Origin: Mactromeris polynyma
Lineage: Eukaryota > Mollusca > Bivalvia > Venerida > Mactridae
Assembly: GCA_032209605.1 (NCBI GenBank)
Contig: JASFXZ010000027.1
Span: forward strand, 10,063,372 to 10,127,371
Direction: 5' to 3'
Length of the DNA: 64,000 nucleotides
Notes under the pieces: generated by a model
Told to the model about the DNA's origin: nothing
Databases searched by the model: none
The model's input: the letters and a program-made list of their open reading frames with translations, nothing else
In this document: piece by piece, positions 36,625-49,360 of the stretch
How the letters are laid out: each line of letters opens with the position of its first letter
Numbering within the stretch: position 1 is the first letter of the stretch
Made by a program: the position numbers and the translations under genes

Positions 36625-38328
36625 ATGACGGACCAAGATCACAATGCGGACGATAGAGATGTAACAAGTTCATTGATAGAGCTTAGTGAAATAGCTAAAC
36701 ATGTACTTGACAATAAATTACGGACTGTTCCACCTAAAAATGCACCAAACGATTTGTCGGAATCAGTGAGAGGGTGGAGGCCATCACTTGAAAATCCTCC
36801 TAAACCAACAAACACTAGTAATGTGAAGAAGAAACGTCCTGTGGAGAGATCATTGACCGACATTCATCATTCAAGTTCTTACCAAGGACAAAGTGATGAC
36901 TATTGGTCTAATACTTCTGGTATTTCAGAACGTAAGGCTGTTGTTAGGTGCATGGGTGATGACTGTGAAACGTTTCCAATTCCACCATGGAAGTCGAATA
37001 TCGAACAAGGAACGTGTAGATATGTGCACGATAATGGTAGTTACAGAACGTTGAAGTTCATGTATGATGATAGAAAAGAATGGTACACAATGAGAAAAGC
37101 TCGACCAGAGAAAGTATCTTCTACTTGGAACCACACTTGCAGGAGAATGCAACGCGAAATGAAGCGACAATTAAAGAAAGATATAGCACACGCAGAAAGA
37201 GAGCGAGAGAAAAATTCTAGTTCACGAGCAAGTGTTGAGCCATCCAGTGGAGAGGAAACATACAGGTCAAAGAGCAGAGTGTCTTTTGATGTATCCTTTG
37301 AGGAATATACACAAGAACGAATCACCGAAAGTACACTGGAAGTACAAAGTAACCCCGAGCCTTCGAAAACGGAAGAAAATGCTGCAGAAAAAACGATACC
37401 GAAACGACCTTTAGAGCCACAGGGAAAGGGAATTTTTAAAAAAGAAATTCGAATAAAAAGTACACAATCTGATGGTGCTGTAAATCAAGGAAGAAAAATG
37501 AAGACTATTCACGAGTCTGAACCAGTGACACCGATGCCGCAATATTCCATACCGTCTGGTGGGCAAATGCTTAAGTCCGTAAGTGACCTTTTTATTGAGA
37601 ATTTTTCTTCTCGAATAAGTGCTTTAGAAGATGAGATTAAAAAAGATTCTAAATGGTTACGCAAAAACGAAAATGAACTAACTAAAATGCAAACCAATCG
37701 AACTAAATACAGGGAAGTAACTCGTTCTAATTTTAAGGACAGTGGTGCTTCCAGTGTCACCCCACGTGCTCCTGCAAAGACAGAAACGCTTACTAGTGAC
37801 ATATTTAGCGTCACGCCAATGGGACAAAAAGATCTAGGACCGCTGGAGAAAACAGGTGGCTATAATTTAGTTAAGGACAAATCTCGCAGCAATAGCATTA
37901 ATAGTGATAATACTCAAAGCGATTTCAGCAAAGGTTTTCTCAATAAGAATAATCATGCAACTCAAATAAACGGATTTAAGTATAATTCAGAAATGGAGAG
38001 GAACTTAACTAATCTTAAATCTAACGTTGAAAATACAAAACAAGCTCTTTTGAATACATTGACCGGCACAAAAATCAATACTATATGCAATAAAAAATCT
38101 TCTAAAGGATTCTCAACGCCATCGACAATCACTATATGTGATAACAGCGCTAGAAATGCAAACACTAGTCATCCACTTGCTGACCCTCATGGAGATTCAT
38201 TTAGAAATGTACCCTTTATTGATAGGAAATCAGAGAAAAAGGTGCCCGTGCAAAGTATACCAACTCTCTTGCCTGAAATTTCAGGGAAACGTCTTGAACC
38301 GACTAGCATAGCACACAGGTTATTGTGA
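36625..38328 (+). CDS. Uncharacterised 567-residue disordered protein with RVSF motif
   Basis: A single-exon ORF runs ATG to TGA. The ATG at 36625 has A at -3 and an in-frame TAG 15 nt upstream, so the start is firm. I do not recognise the family. The protein is polar and Ser/Lys/Asn/Glu-rich with no signal peptide or membrane segment. A compact part spans about residues 95-190 (VVRCMGDDCETFPIPPW, then CRYVHDNGSYRTLKFMYDDR, then a basic helical stretch with RRMQREMKRQLKKDI). KSRVSF at 216-221 fits the RVxF docking motif for protein phosphatase 1. Heptad-like helices lie at about 325-365 (SSRISALEDEIKKDSKWLRK) and 456-478. Three SVTP/VTP-type sites (301, 378, 396) could be proline-directed phosphosites. 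It lies head to head with TRPC4AP. A regulatory or scaffold role is inference only. Confidence 0.8.
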   Translation: MTDQDHNADDRDVTSSLIELSEIAKHVLDNKLRTVPPKNAPNDLSESVRGWRPSLENPPKPTNTSNVKKKRPVERSLTDIHHSSSYQGQSDDYWSNTSGISERKAVVRCMGDDCETFPIPPWKSNIEQGTCRYVHDNGSYRTLKFMYDDRKEWYTMRKARPEKVSSTWNHTCRRMQREMKRQLKKDIAHAEREREKNSSSRASVEPSSGEETYRSKSRVSFDVSFEEYTQERITESTLEVQSNPEPSKTEENAAEKTIPKRPLEPQGKGIFKKEIRIKSTQSDGAVNQGRKMKTIHESEPVTPMPQYSIPSGGQMLKSVSDLFIENFSSRISALEDEIKKDSKWLRKNENELTKMQTNRTKYREVTRSNFKDSGASSVTPRAPAKTETLTSDIFSVTPMGQKDLGPLEKTGGYNLVKDKSRSNSINSDNTQSDFSKGFLNKNNHATQINGFKYNSEMERNLTNLKSNVENTKQALLNTLTGTKINTICNKKSSKGFSTPSTITICDNSARNANTSHPLADPHGDSFRNVPFIDRKSEKKVPVQSIPTLLPEISGKRLEPTSIAHRLL

Positions 38329-41300
38329 ATTTAAAAGTTGTTTATGTTTCTAAACCGACGAAAGTCGTATTTGCATCGGTGCGCGTAATGTTCAGTGGGC
38401 CATAGTTTTACATCATAGGTTTCTTATAGCAGTTAGTTCTCCCAAAGTGCTTTAGTAAAAACTGCGCGTCTTCTGGAAATAGACGTATGAAACTACACGT
38501 TCGTCTGCGGAGATGTTTAAATTTTACATTCTAGTTGAAACAGAATAACACCATTTCTGACAGGCTAGTACATGTATATATCTTTTGAATAATGATGATT
38601 AATCTATATTAGGAATGTGTATACCAACGCTGTAGGCGGCATATTTAACTAAATACATTGACTTGCAAGCAATAACATATCGGAAGAAGTCTCTGTCACT
38701 TCTCAAGCACCCTCAATATTTTACCACAGGGTGATATACTAGTATGGAAAGCAAACAATAAGTCTTGTCAACAGCGGATAATTGAATTAAGACTTAATCA
38801 ACAGCAGTTTTCAATACTCCTATATTCATTTTTTCCGAAAACACGTCTAGAATTATTCGACGCCATTTAATTATGAATTACAAGCTAAGCTGGTGTTGTT
38901 AATGCTAAATTACTACAAGGATTTTAAACACTCTGAATTTAATTCTGATACTTATCCTGAAATACGTGTGACATTACAATTGTGTGGTCATTTCGAGCGT
39001 ATTAATCATCGTGTACGAAGTCTCGCGAATATATCTCTAGTATCTATCGAGTGTCTTTGTTCGTACATTTTAAAATGGTGTAGTCATCTTCAAATGAAGA
39101 TAATTATATAAATAGCCTTCAATGTGCCAAATTTATGTCATATACTGCACGATCTGTTGTAGTCAATCTTTTCAACGACTGTGTTAATTTGCCTTTTTGT
39201 AATATTACTCGTTTCTTTTTTTGCACCATTGGCTTTGATTAAAAAAGTAATTCACCCTAAGCTATTTAACATTGAAAAGGAAGATTAACTGCGAAAGGTC
39301 ACCAGCAGAATTGGTATTCTTGAGAGACCATTTTCATCTTCTCTTACGGACAGAATATCTAACAGATGCAAGTTATGAAATCGACATAGACACTGTTTGT
39401 GAAACAAGTTTTAAGGTCTGTCTAATATAAAAAATACGTTATCCAAATTTAAATGCACCATTCACTTCAATGTAATTCCTGAATGAACATGTAACCCTAG
39501 GCCTACTGCGAAAAAATATTTGCTTGACAATTAACTCCATAAACATTCTAGTAGGAGTCGGACAATCTACTTATGGTCTGAAATGTAATATGAAATGAAA
39601 TATAACTGAACATATTTTATCAAAGCGTTTCCATGGTGATGCTATATTTTTTAAAAAATAAACAAACATGTGAATAGAGTACAATTGAAGACGCAAATTG
39701 ACCACACCTTCAACTTCACATGTGAATGGAAAGCTTATGCATATCTGTCAGAATGAAACGTCAGTTTTGCGGAACGTTGATAAATGTGACACGTGTCTAT
39801 ATACAAGAGGATATCTTTTAGGCAACTTGGTCGTTCTAGGAGAGGAAATTTATTTCTAATTGACCAAAAAATTCAATTTCATAAACCAAGGACTGACAGA
39901 AAATAAACTGTTACATTGTGTGATATAACATACCTCTAACACCGGGCTACATTTGGGACATAGTTTTGTATCGTACTAAAATCACTGTCAAAATCAATTA
40001 ATCAGCATGAAGTTTATAAATTTTAAACATAATATCATTTAAATACACAGCTATCTGCCGACAATCTCCGTTATACTGGTCTTGTACAATTTAATAGATC
40101 GCTGCATTAGTTGTTGTGTTTTTTGTATCGGTGCTATGCTCTTGATGAATACAAGATTGGCTTGTATTGTTAAATTGTCCATTATCATACATGGTGCTGT
40201 AAACGAGTACATGTTCAGATATATGTATTGCTTGATTTTAAATAACGGAGTCAAACATTATTCATTTAACTCCTTGGACTAATTCATGAGCATCATAAGT
40301 CTTAAATTATGTTAAAATATAATGTTCTTTTTTCTCCTATGTTGTTACATCAGTACATTGTAATGAACATTGACAAAAGCCCACACATTGAAACAGTAAT
40401 TAGATTTAGATCGTTGAGATTTAATGAAAACAAAATGCTGTTTGCAAATTCAAAATCTAAGAGTGTTTGTGAATAATGCCCCTGGAGTTGAAAGGAAATG
40501 TGGATCTCGGGGTATTTAATTATGTACCTTATCTATCCAGGACAAGCACTTTGATTATTGCCAATGAGGTATCGGATTTATCAGCTTTGATACTGCACAT
40601 AAATTTATAATTATGTATGGTCACTATCACGATTAAGTATATTGTTTCTATTTAAGTACTTGCTATGAATGAGCTATTGTTTATGGTTATCTGTATACAG
40701 ATGTAGACGTATGCATGTGCAACAGTGAAAGGGTTCAATAGGACTAACTTCAAACTTTGTAAGATGTCCTTGTATACATTTATGTGTATAAATGTTTAGT
40801 ATTATAGACTATTATATTGCAATATAACCGATAATATTACTAATATAGTATCATTCATTTTACGACAAGATAATTGGTTGATAAACTGTGCGGAGACGTA
40901 TGATTGGGTTAAGCAGTTTTATAGACTAAGACAAAAGATCGAACAAAAGTTATGCATTGTTAGTAAGCTATGCTGGAGAGGGCTAAGATCAAACATTCAG
41001 AGAAAAGTCACAAGTCTCGCAGACGGCTGGTGCGATAGATACATAACAGGTGAACCAGGATATGGGCTTGGGGTCGTACCTTTTTGGTCGTTTTGGTTCT
41101 GTTCAAGCCTTATACAACGGCAATGATTATTTTAAGTTATTGAACATAAATAGCTTATTTGAAAATCTTATAATTAAAGAGTTCTGTATATTTTCGTATT
41201 TACACTTTGGCATACATGTAAGGGTATGGTTTCTTTTGGGGCGCCCCTGAATCCGCTAGTGCCTACCTTAGTGCGAACGTTTTGATCATATACCAAGTTT

Positions 41301-44300
41301 GAAGAAATATGTGAATGCAACTCTCCATGTATAGAATCTGTGTCTGGTCATTCTCCATCTAGATGCTGTGTATACAGTTATAGATACGATCGACCGAATA
41401 ATTACCCGAACTATTTGACTATTCCCTCCGCCTGATTTGACATATAGGCCATCTCTGTGAGGCCATAGACGGGTTCGAGTCTTACTGGTGGGCTTGGTAC
41501 ATTTATTTTGCAAGCCGAGCTGGATTGAATAGTCGAATACACAGTATGGACATATAAGTTGTGTATTGTGTTACTATACATTTTCCTTTACTATATAATG
41601 AGATAAGTAGGTTAGTATAAATCGCACACATTGTATATTCGATACTTTAACTATTGAGACTTTAATCCTTTAAGCAAGCAATCGGTTATAATTTTAAGTA
41701 ATACAGTACTATACAGAGCTAACACATATTCTTACAGACCACTAAACATACTTAGCTTTAATAGCTTCTGTGTGTATACCCTGGGTCCTGATCGGTCTCT
41801 GTAGATCTAGCGTATTAATTGATTATCTCAAACAGTTACCGTGTTATATTGACGAGAATAATAGAATAATAACCCTGTTTTGTATTCTAAACTCGTCATT
41901 AAACAAACGGTATGGTGAAAAACGTACTATACAGGTGACAGGTAAAATGCTTTTATAATGCATATACATCCTACAATCAATATTATACGGTGGTACTTCA
42001 TATAAATTTTACCGTTATCTTAACATTTATTACAGATATTTAACGAACACACAAACAATTTGAATACATATAGGTATGTAATGCCGTAAATATACAGTAC
42101 ATAACTTCAATAAATGCTTTTCAATCCAATGTTTTATTACAGTAGTTATATCAACAAATAGATAGATAGAGATTTTATTGCAATATAAATTATTGTCATC
42201 GTTGTCTGCGTGTTAATACCAGATAGTTTGAATTATGATCCGTCGCAAAGTAAAAGATTATTTTTCAAATTATTTGCATTGATATTCGGACTAACCTCGG
42301 TTATACAAAACAGCTCTCTCCAACAAATGGCTATGTCTGTGAACATCCGGGTGTTGATACGGACAGTTTATTCCCGACTGTTAATATAAAGAACGTGCCG
42401 TTGACCTTCATAGGGAGGCCAACTAGATCGGTCTGTAAATGGACTACACTATCAGGAGAGTATTGGTTAAAGATGTAATTTGTGTGCAGTAGTGCAAATA
42501 TGATATGATCATGTATTATGTTCTAGCAATACAACCACTATAGTAGAAACAGTAATGTTGACGATATGACGACTTATAAATATTTCACAAAACTACGAAT
42601 GAAATAACGTTTTTTATCCCATTTTGAGTGTACATATCCTTTATGTGAGCAAATTACTGATTTGTCTATTAAGTAGTATGTTAGTATTTATAAATGCTTA
42701 GAGTAATATAACTGCTTGAAGCGTTTACACGTCTTACAAGTTATTATATGCAATTGATCATGAGTTGAATTGTCAGTTACCTCTCACGTTCCTCGGACTT
42801 TGGTCTAGGAATCAGGAAAACACGTGCATTTCGTATTCGACTGTTTTTAGCACGGTGATAAAAATACCTCATATTGTTTTGTTTGCTTATAATTTTATGT
42901 TGAATATTGTTTTGCATTTTTACCTCGAGTTATGCTTTGATTATCGCAAGTGTGATACATTATCACAATTTTGAAAAAAAGAAGACAAAGTCAATGTTTG
43001 CTTGCTGGTACATTATCATAATTAGGTTATCTACCAGCATTGTCTGTCTCATCCACATGTTACACAGTTCGGTGCGAATATGTATGTATGTATGTAAATT
43101 TCATTTTATATTAGAATGTCCTTTATACCATGAATACAGACAACTTTATATTAAAAAAATACTTTGGGAGAAGACCAAGTATTCACAAATTCTCCGAACT
43201 TTTTACATCGGATAACAAAGGAATATTAAAAACTTATCAAGTATGAAAAAAAGAGATATTATTCTTTTTGAAAGTTACGTGCTGTATGACGCATTACCTG
43301 TTTGACTGTATTTTGTGAAGTCATACATGAGTGGAGTTAAGTTTGTTTACCCTCACCACCGGGATAACCCATATGGGCGAGCATATATCATACATGATTG
43401 TACTTTCTCTGTTTTTATATGTATCCTAAATGTAACTAAGACAAGGCGACAAAAACAAGAAAACAACACTTTTCTCCGTTTTGCATATCTAACCTAACTT
43501 CAGTACCCTCTCTTAACTAATACACATTGTGTTTGTTTGGTAATTTATGTGCTTTAATAATATTCTCATTTGTACATTGATCGAACGTATTTATTTATAA
43601 CTATCTTAATATTTGCATGTATGCTCATGGGCAATATTGCCTTTTGCAATAAATATATCTATCTATGTATTTCAGATTAAACTAATTAAACTATATAAGA
43701 ATACAATGTATGTATATATTTGTCCATGGATATTGTAATTTTGACTCTTCTTTGGCAAGTTTTACGAAATATTCCATGCGCCGTGATCGGACTTATCTGA
43801 GCACTATTCCGTTTCGAAGAATAAACGTGTTATACCCTTACAAAGAATACTCAGAATCATTTAAAATATATCAAAACCAATATCTATTCAAAAACCTGTG
43901 TTATCAATTTTATGTGTTTTTTTACAAATTTTCTATACTTAATTTCTATTTAATGCAACTGAATTATTCAACATTAATTGCTGTTTTACGACCAGTGTTA
44001 ATTAAAAAAAATGCACTTGCACAATGATAAGGGTGTGCGCCTACGTGCGAAAGGACTTGCTTCTTGGAACATGTCAGAGAAATAAGGTCGTGTGCATGTA
44101 AGGGTGACAGTGTGCAGTTTTTGAATTTAATAAAACAATCTGGCTAAATTACCTTGACATTATGCAGTTGAGTAACTAAGCAGAAATGCGAACGTGCAAG
44201 ATTAGAACTGAATGCTCGGTTCGAAGACGTCTGTTTCTTTTCTACTTTTACCGACATTTTTATTGTTTATAACCGTAAACAAACACCAGATACGAATTAA

Positions 44301-47300
44301 AAGCCTGTTAGTTACGAATGTTATAGTGTCTTAAGTGCAATAATATAAACAATAAGTGCGCATGCGCATAAACGTCGCTAAGAGGATCGAAACAACAGCA
44401 GTATGTTGTATGATAAACAAGAACCAAGGTGCATTACATGTAGATATACCATATAGCCAGATACAACAATACCAATCAATATCACAATTCCCTAGGGACA
44501 TTAAGAAAGTAACAATTAAGGCAGTTTTCGTCGTCTTCAATTGGGCATGGTATTCAAGTGTTTAACAGTAATGAAACAATTCAGTAAATGATAACACACC
44601 GCACGATGATGTTGTCGCGCACGCAATGTAACAATGACTTATAATCCGACCGTGAACTGCCATTTTGTCACTCTGTGAGTGATTTATTAATGCATTTATT
44701 TGTTTTGTTTTTATTATGTGGAGATTTTATTGTATTTCATATGCATGTATTAAATGCGGCAATTATATTTGCAATGTATGTCCACCTATTGGACATTGTA
44801 CAGTACATACACATAACGTACATGTTAACCTATCTTGGGTGACTGCCAGAGAAACTGCTCCTATAGTTATATTCAGATAAACTTCTCTCGCATTCACCCG
44901 CGTGATATTTTAAATTGCAATTGTTCATTGATACTCTTGGCACATACTTTTCATTAAATTGTACTTCACCATTTATATAACTGATTTTTTTCTTTGAAGT
45001 GGAATTTCTAAACCATTCTATTTCGTAACTGAAGCGATATAGTCAATAAACCGTAACAATGTCTTATTTTGTTGACTTTTATGTAAAATATTTTTTTAAC
45101 ATAATTGAGTAACGGTCAATAGCAATAGAAGACGTTCAATTATTGATATATTGTTTTATACGATTGACATTATTGTTATATTAAAGCAGCATGAAAGCCT
45201 CACTTATTGTATCGGGTTTTCAATGAATTGTTACATAAATCTAACGTTTGTCGCCGGTTTTTGTAAAATCAACATTTCTTCCCAATATCGCCAAATAGTT
45301 TATATATTGTTTAGTTGTATGGTATTGAATATGTTAATGAGTTTGTTTCTAGATTGTATTTCATAAAATCGTATCATTATTTATATATATAACAAATGCA
45401 TGCAATACGGAAATAAAGTTATACTAGTTTATGTGTGTACGTTATTATCCATGTCACGGCTTGGGTTGTTGTGTTTGAATACATTCATTCACATAACATC
45501 AAATCAACTATTCAAACTGTACCGGTTTAGATGTAAGATTCAAAGAGGAAGATTGATACAGGATTATTTGAAATTCTGAATGAAAAAATACACACCAACA
45601 TTGGCAGTTATGTGAAAGTTGCAGTTAGAAATCCGTAATGAAAAGCATCGGCTTTTTGTGGGTGTGCTGGCGAGTGGAGTCAAGTAATATGTATTTACGA
45701 AGTCGGCACTATTAAACTCTTCGACAATTACATTGTATAAACATATGTCTCTGTAAACTGTTAAACGGAAAGCATTGTTGTTGTCAAACTGATGCGAGTG
45801 TGGAAAAAGGTACACAACTTCTCCTAGTTCAATGTTATGTTGGAAAATAGACATATACCTCACACATTGACACAGGGGACTAAAACATTTCAGTTTTTGA
45901 ACAGTTGAAATCCAAAACAGTATTAATACTAAACTATTTTTCAAACGCGTTATTTACTCACTACTTTAGTGCATTATACGACAGACCAGTCCGACTTGTG
46001 TTACTGTGTAGTCTGAATTATAGTACGAACTCTGTATGCTTTTATATACTTCCGAAAACCTACATGAACATTGTATACATTTCTATACTAAGCAAAATTT
46101 CTAAGTCATTACCATCTAAATGATTTAACATTATACCATTACTTTGAAGATTAATCTCTGTTAGGAGCATGCTATATTCGGACGGTTTGCATTAATATTA
46201 CAGGGAATCTGCCAGAGGTAGCGCTGGAAGTTTTACTCAGTACCCATGTCCATCCATGTTCACGGACCCAAGTACTGAACAATGTCTATTATATTTGGAA
46301 AGAATTAACCGATACCCCCTGCTGAGAAATCTCGACGATAATTGCATAATTAGTTTTATTCTTGTCAAAATTAAAGCATTAATTATATTTATTTTCTGCG
46401 TGAGCTGTCGCAAAGTCCGTCTACTTCCGGTATTTATTTAATTTCAGTTGTAGAAGTAGAATTTTAAACGATATAGAGATCTGCTATCGTAACTACACCT
46501 TCGATCGGAGAGAAAATGTTATGTCCTTTCTATTAATCAGGATTACGTGTTTGCCATAATTTGAAGTGAATTATTGACTGTATCGACCAAGTCTCGCGAT
46601 TTACACTAAGCTGTACATACTGTTATTTAATCTTTTGATTGGGAGTATTTCTTGTAAATGGATTTAAAACGGTTATTGAAACTCATAAATTATTCAACTA
46701 GCGTTTACTTACTTTTTTTATTTTACTTTAGATCTTTGTATACGTTTTATGTCTTACAAGATCTGATGGCAAATATTGATTACTTAATACACGTTCATTT
46801 TATTAAACTGAACTGCCATTTTTTCGGCGCAGCCGTACTAACATTGTTATCTTTTGCATATTCAGTGTTTTGTAAACCAATCAAATTTTACGTTAACCAC
46901 CAAGGCAATTTCGCGCAAGTTCTCTTCAATTAAAAAATATGTGTAACCTTGAAGCAGATTGGTTAACATTTTGTATAGTGTATTTCAAGATTTATCCAGT
47001 ACGTAGTGTTATTCATCACCACGGGGAATTGTCCAGTGTTGGAATTAAGAAGACTATCTTGGTTTTATGTACCAGTCGCGAACATTTATATTGTTTTAAT
47101 CAGTTTATTAACATGGATGTGCGAGTTCACGACTTATGCAATAAGTAATGTTGAACTATATTGAAACAGACTATGACTAATGACACTACGGAGTTATTTA
47201 TTATGCAGTTTCATTCGGAACACCTCGGCATTATTGTCTATACCGAATACCGCCGAGTAGTTAATATCGATGCAGTCTCATACGCAGTGATCTCCCCTTG

Positions 47301-47345
47301 CAGGTATCTGAGTTTCTGTAGTATAGCGTAGTTGAATGACATTTA
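38329..47345. other. Gene-poor intergenic DNA
   Basis: The 3' UTR of the RVSF gene must start here. ATTAAA occurs near 39236 and AATAAA at 39657, so the end is not determined. Beyond that, many AT-rich ORFs of 60-105 codons show no recognisable motif and no supporting splice pattern. A TGTA microsatellite lies near 43080. The only ORF that reads somewhat protein-like is at 45600-45875 on the minus strand, listed separately. Confidence 0.6.
45600..45875 (-). other. Possible orphan exon, unrecognised
   Basis: A minus-strand open frame of 126 codons covers 45564-45944. Its central part reads like coding sequence (CQCVRYMSIFQHNIELGEVV ... LTVYRDICLYNVIVEEF ... TPTKSRCFSLRISNCNF), with balanced codons and five Cys. 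An acceptor-like TTTTAG lies upstream and GTTGGT/GTGTGT donor-like sites downstream. No neighbouring exon of the same frame was found and the family is not recognised. It may be a real exon, a pseudo-exon or chance. Confidence 0.25.
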
Positions 47346-47460
47346 GGCATTTTTTATATTGTACAACAAATTTTAACCTTCAGATTGCAACAAATTTGCA
47401 AACTTCAAGTTGCGCCGACCATCTTTTTTAAAGATATTTCTTGTTTGCCTTTATCCTGAA
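47346..47460 (-). repeat. Dispersed repeat family B, copy 1
   Basis: The complement reads AAACAAGAAATATCTTTAAA, then AAGATGGTCGGCGCAACTTG, then AAGGTTAAAATTTGTTGTAC. The same order of words occurs on the plus strand at about 57085-57165. Confidence 0.65.
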
Positions 47461-47520
47461 TTATACGATAGTTCCGGGGTTCCTTTTCGTCATCATCAAT
47501 AAATGGTGTGATCCGTATTC

Positions 47521-47562
47521 GTGAAATCATGAACTTCAAGATTTAACAATTCATGATTTCAC
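47521..47562. repeat. 13-bp perfect hairpin
   Basis: GTGAAATCATGAA at 47521 and TTCATGATTTCAC ending at 47562 pair perfectly around a 16-base loop. A third partial word, TTCATGAACTACGTGTG, follows. No adjacent gene or T-run suggests a known function. Confidence 0.6.
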
Positions 47563-47921
47563 ACGAAAGGATGAACTTGTTAACTGTTAATTCATGAACT
47601 ACGTGTGATCATTGTTCGTTATAATGATTATAATAATAATTATTTATTTAAAGATTGATGAGCCTATGCGGATTATATCACTCGAGGCTATCTATCAAAC
47701 AACATAAACGGCACAATCATACAAGTATTGCATATATACAATCTATAAAACATTGCAAAAACATTCATACAATGCCAATTGAAACATCATTAAACATTTT
47801 ATTTCAACATGCCGCAGTTAACGAAACAAAAACAGATTCAACAACTAGAGAGAAAATGATGACATGAAACAGCAGTGACCCGAGTTTTATTGCTATAAAG
47901 ATGATATTTGTCATCACATAT

Positions 47922-49360
47922 ATCCACTATTAGAATTGCAGATATCTAGTATTAGAATTACAGATATCTAGTATAAGAATTGCAGATATTCAGTATAGAA
48001 TTACAGATATCCAGTATTAGAATTACAGAAATCCAGTATTAGAATTGCAGGTATCCAGTATTAGAAATTCAGATATCTAGTATTAGAATTGCAGATATAT
48101 AGTATTAGAATTGTAGATATCCAGTATAAGAATTTCAGATACACAGTATTAGAATTGCAGGTATCTAGTATTAGAATTGCAGGTATCCAGTATTAGAATT
48201 GCAGGTATCTAGTATTAGAATTGCAGGTATCCAGTATTAGAATTGCAGGTATCCAGTATTAGAAATTGTAGATATCCAGTAATAGAATTGCAGACATCCA
48301 GTATTAGAATTGCAGAAATCTAGTATTAGAATTGCAGGTTTCTAGAATAAGAATTGCAGGTATCCAGTAATAGAATTGCAGACATCCAGTATTAGAATCG
48401 CAGAAATCTAGTATTAGAGTTGCAGGTTTCTAGTATTAAAATTGCAGGTATCCAGTATTAGTATTGCAGGTATCCAGTTTTAGAATTGAAGTTATCCAGT
48501 ATTAGAATTGCAGATATCCAGTATTTGAAATTGTAGATATCCAGTATTAGAATTGCAGGTATCCAGTATTAGAAATTGTAGATATCCAGTATTAGAATTG
48601 CAGGTATCCAGTATTAGAAATTGTAGATAGCCAGTATTAGAATTGCAGATATCCAGTATTAGAAATTGTAGATATCCAGTATATGAATTGCAGTTTAGAA
48701 TTGCAGATATCCAGTATCAGAATTGCAGATATCTATTATTAGAATTGCAGATATCAAGTATTATAAATGCAGAATATTGTACTATAATTGCAGAAATCTA
48801 CTATAAGAATTGAAGATATCCAGTATTAGAATTGCATATATCCTGTATTAGAATTGCAGGTATCCAGTATTAGAATTGCAGATATCCAGCATTTGAAATT
48901 GTAGATATCCAGTATTATAATTGCAGATATCCAGTATTAGAATTGCAGGTATCCAGTATTAGAATTGCAGATATCCAGTATTTGAAATTGTAGATATCCA
49001 GTATTATAATTGCAGTTATCAAGTATTAGAAATTGTACATATCCAGTATATAAAATGGAGTTTAGAATTGCAGATATCCAGTTTCAGAATTGCAGATATC
49101 TATTATTAGAACTGCAGATATCCAGTATATGAATTGAAGATATCCAATATTAGAAATGCTGAATGTTGTACTAGAATTGCAGATATCCAGTATAAGAATT
49201 GAAGATATCCAGTATTAGAATTGCAGATATCCAGTATTAGAATTGCAGATATCCAGTATTGGAATTGCATATGTCTAATATTAATATTGCAATTATCCAG
49301 TATTGGAACTGCATATGTCTAATATTAAGATTGCAATTATCAAGTATTAGTATTGCATAT
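47922..49360. repeat. 22-bp minisatellite with higher-order structure, about 65 units
   Basis: The unit is AGTATTAGAATTGC followed by AGATATCC, with frequent variants GGTATCC, AAATCTAG and the longer AAATTGTAGATATCC. A variant block recurs exactly 88 bp apart (48293 and 48381, four units). A long irregular block starting GTTTAGAATTGC recurs 368 bp apart (48692 and 49060). This shows amplification of multi-unit segments as well as single units. Overlapping ORFs at 49237-49515 are shadows. Confidence 0.96.

Noticed and set aside
36639..38165. Several antisense ORFs of 60-101 codons over the RVSF gene
   Set aside because: They are opposite-strand shadows of the 567-codon frame with no independent start context or motif.
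41425..41500. tRNA-like T-arm word ACGGGTTCGAGTC (another lies near 56750 and another near 10070)
   Set aside because: No anticodon arm or A box lies at tRNA spacing, so these are isolated words.
38893..47148. Many hydrophobic or Tyr/Ile/Phe-rich plus-strand ORFs of 60-105 codons
   Set aside because: Their composition follows the AT-rich DNA, there are no motifs or splice patterns, and they are not conserved families that I recognise.
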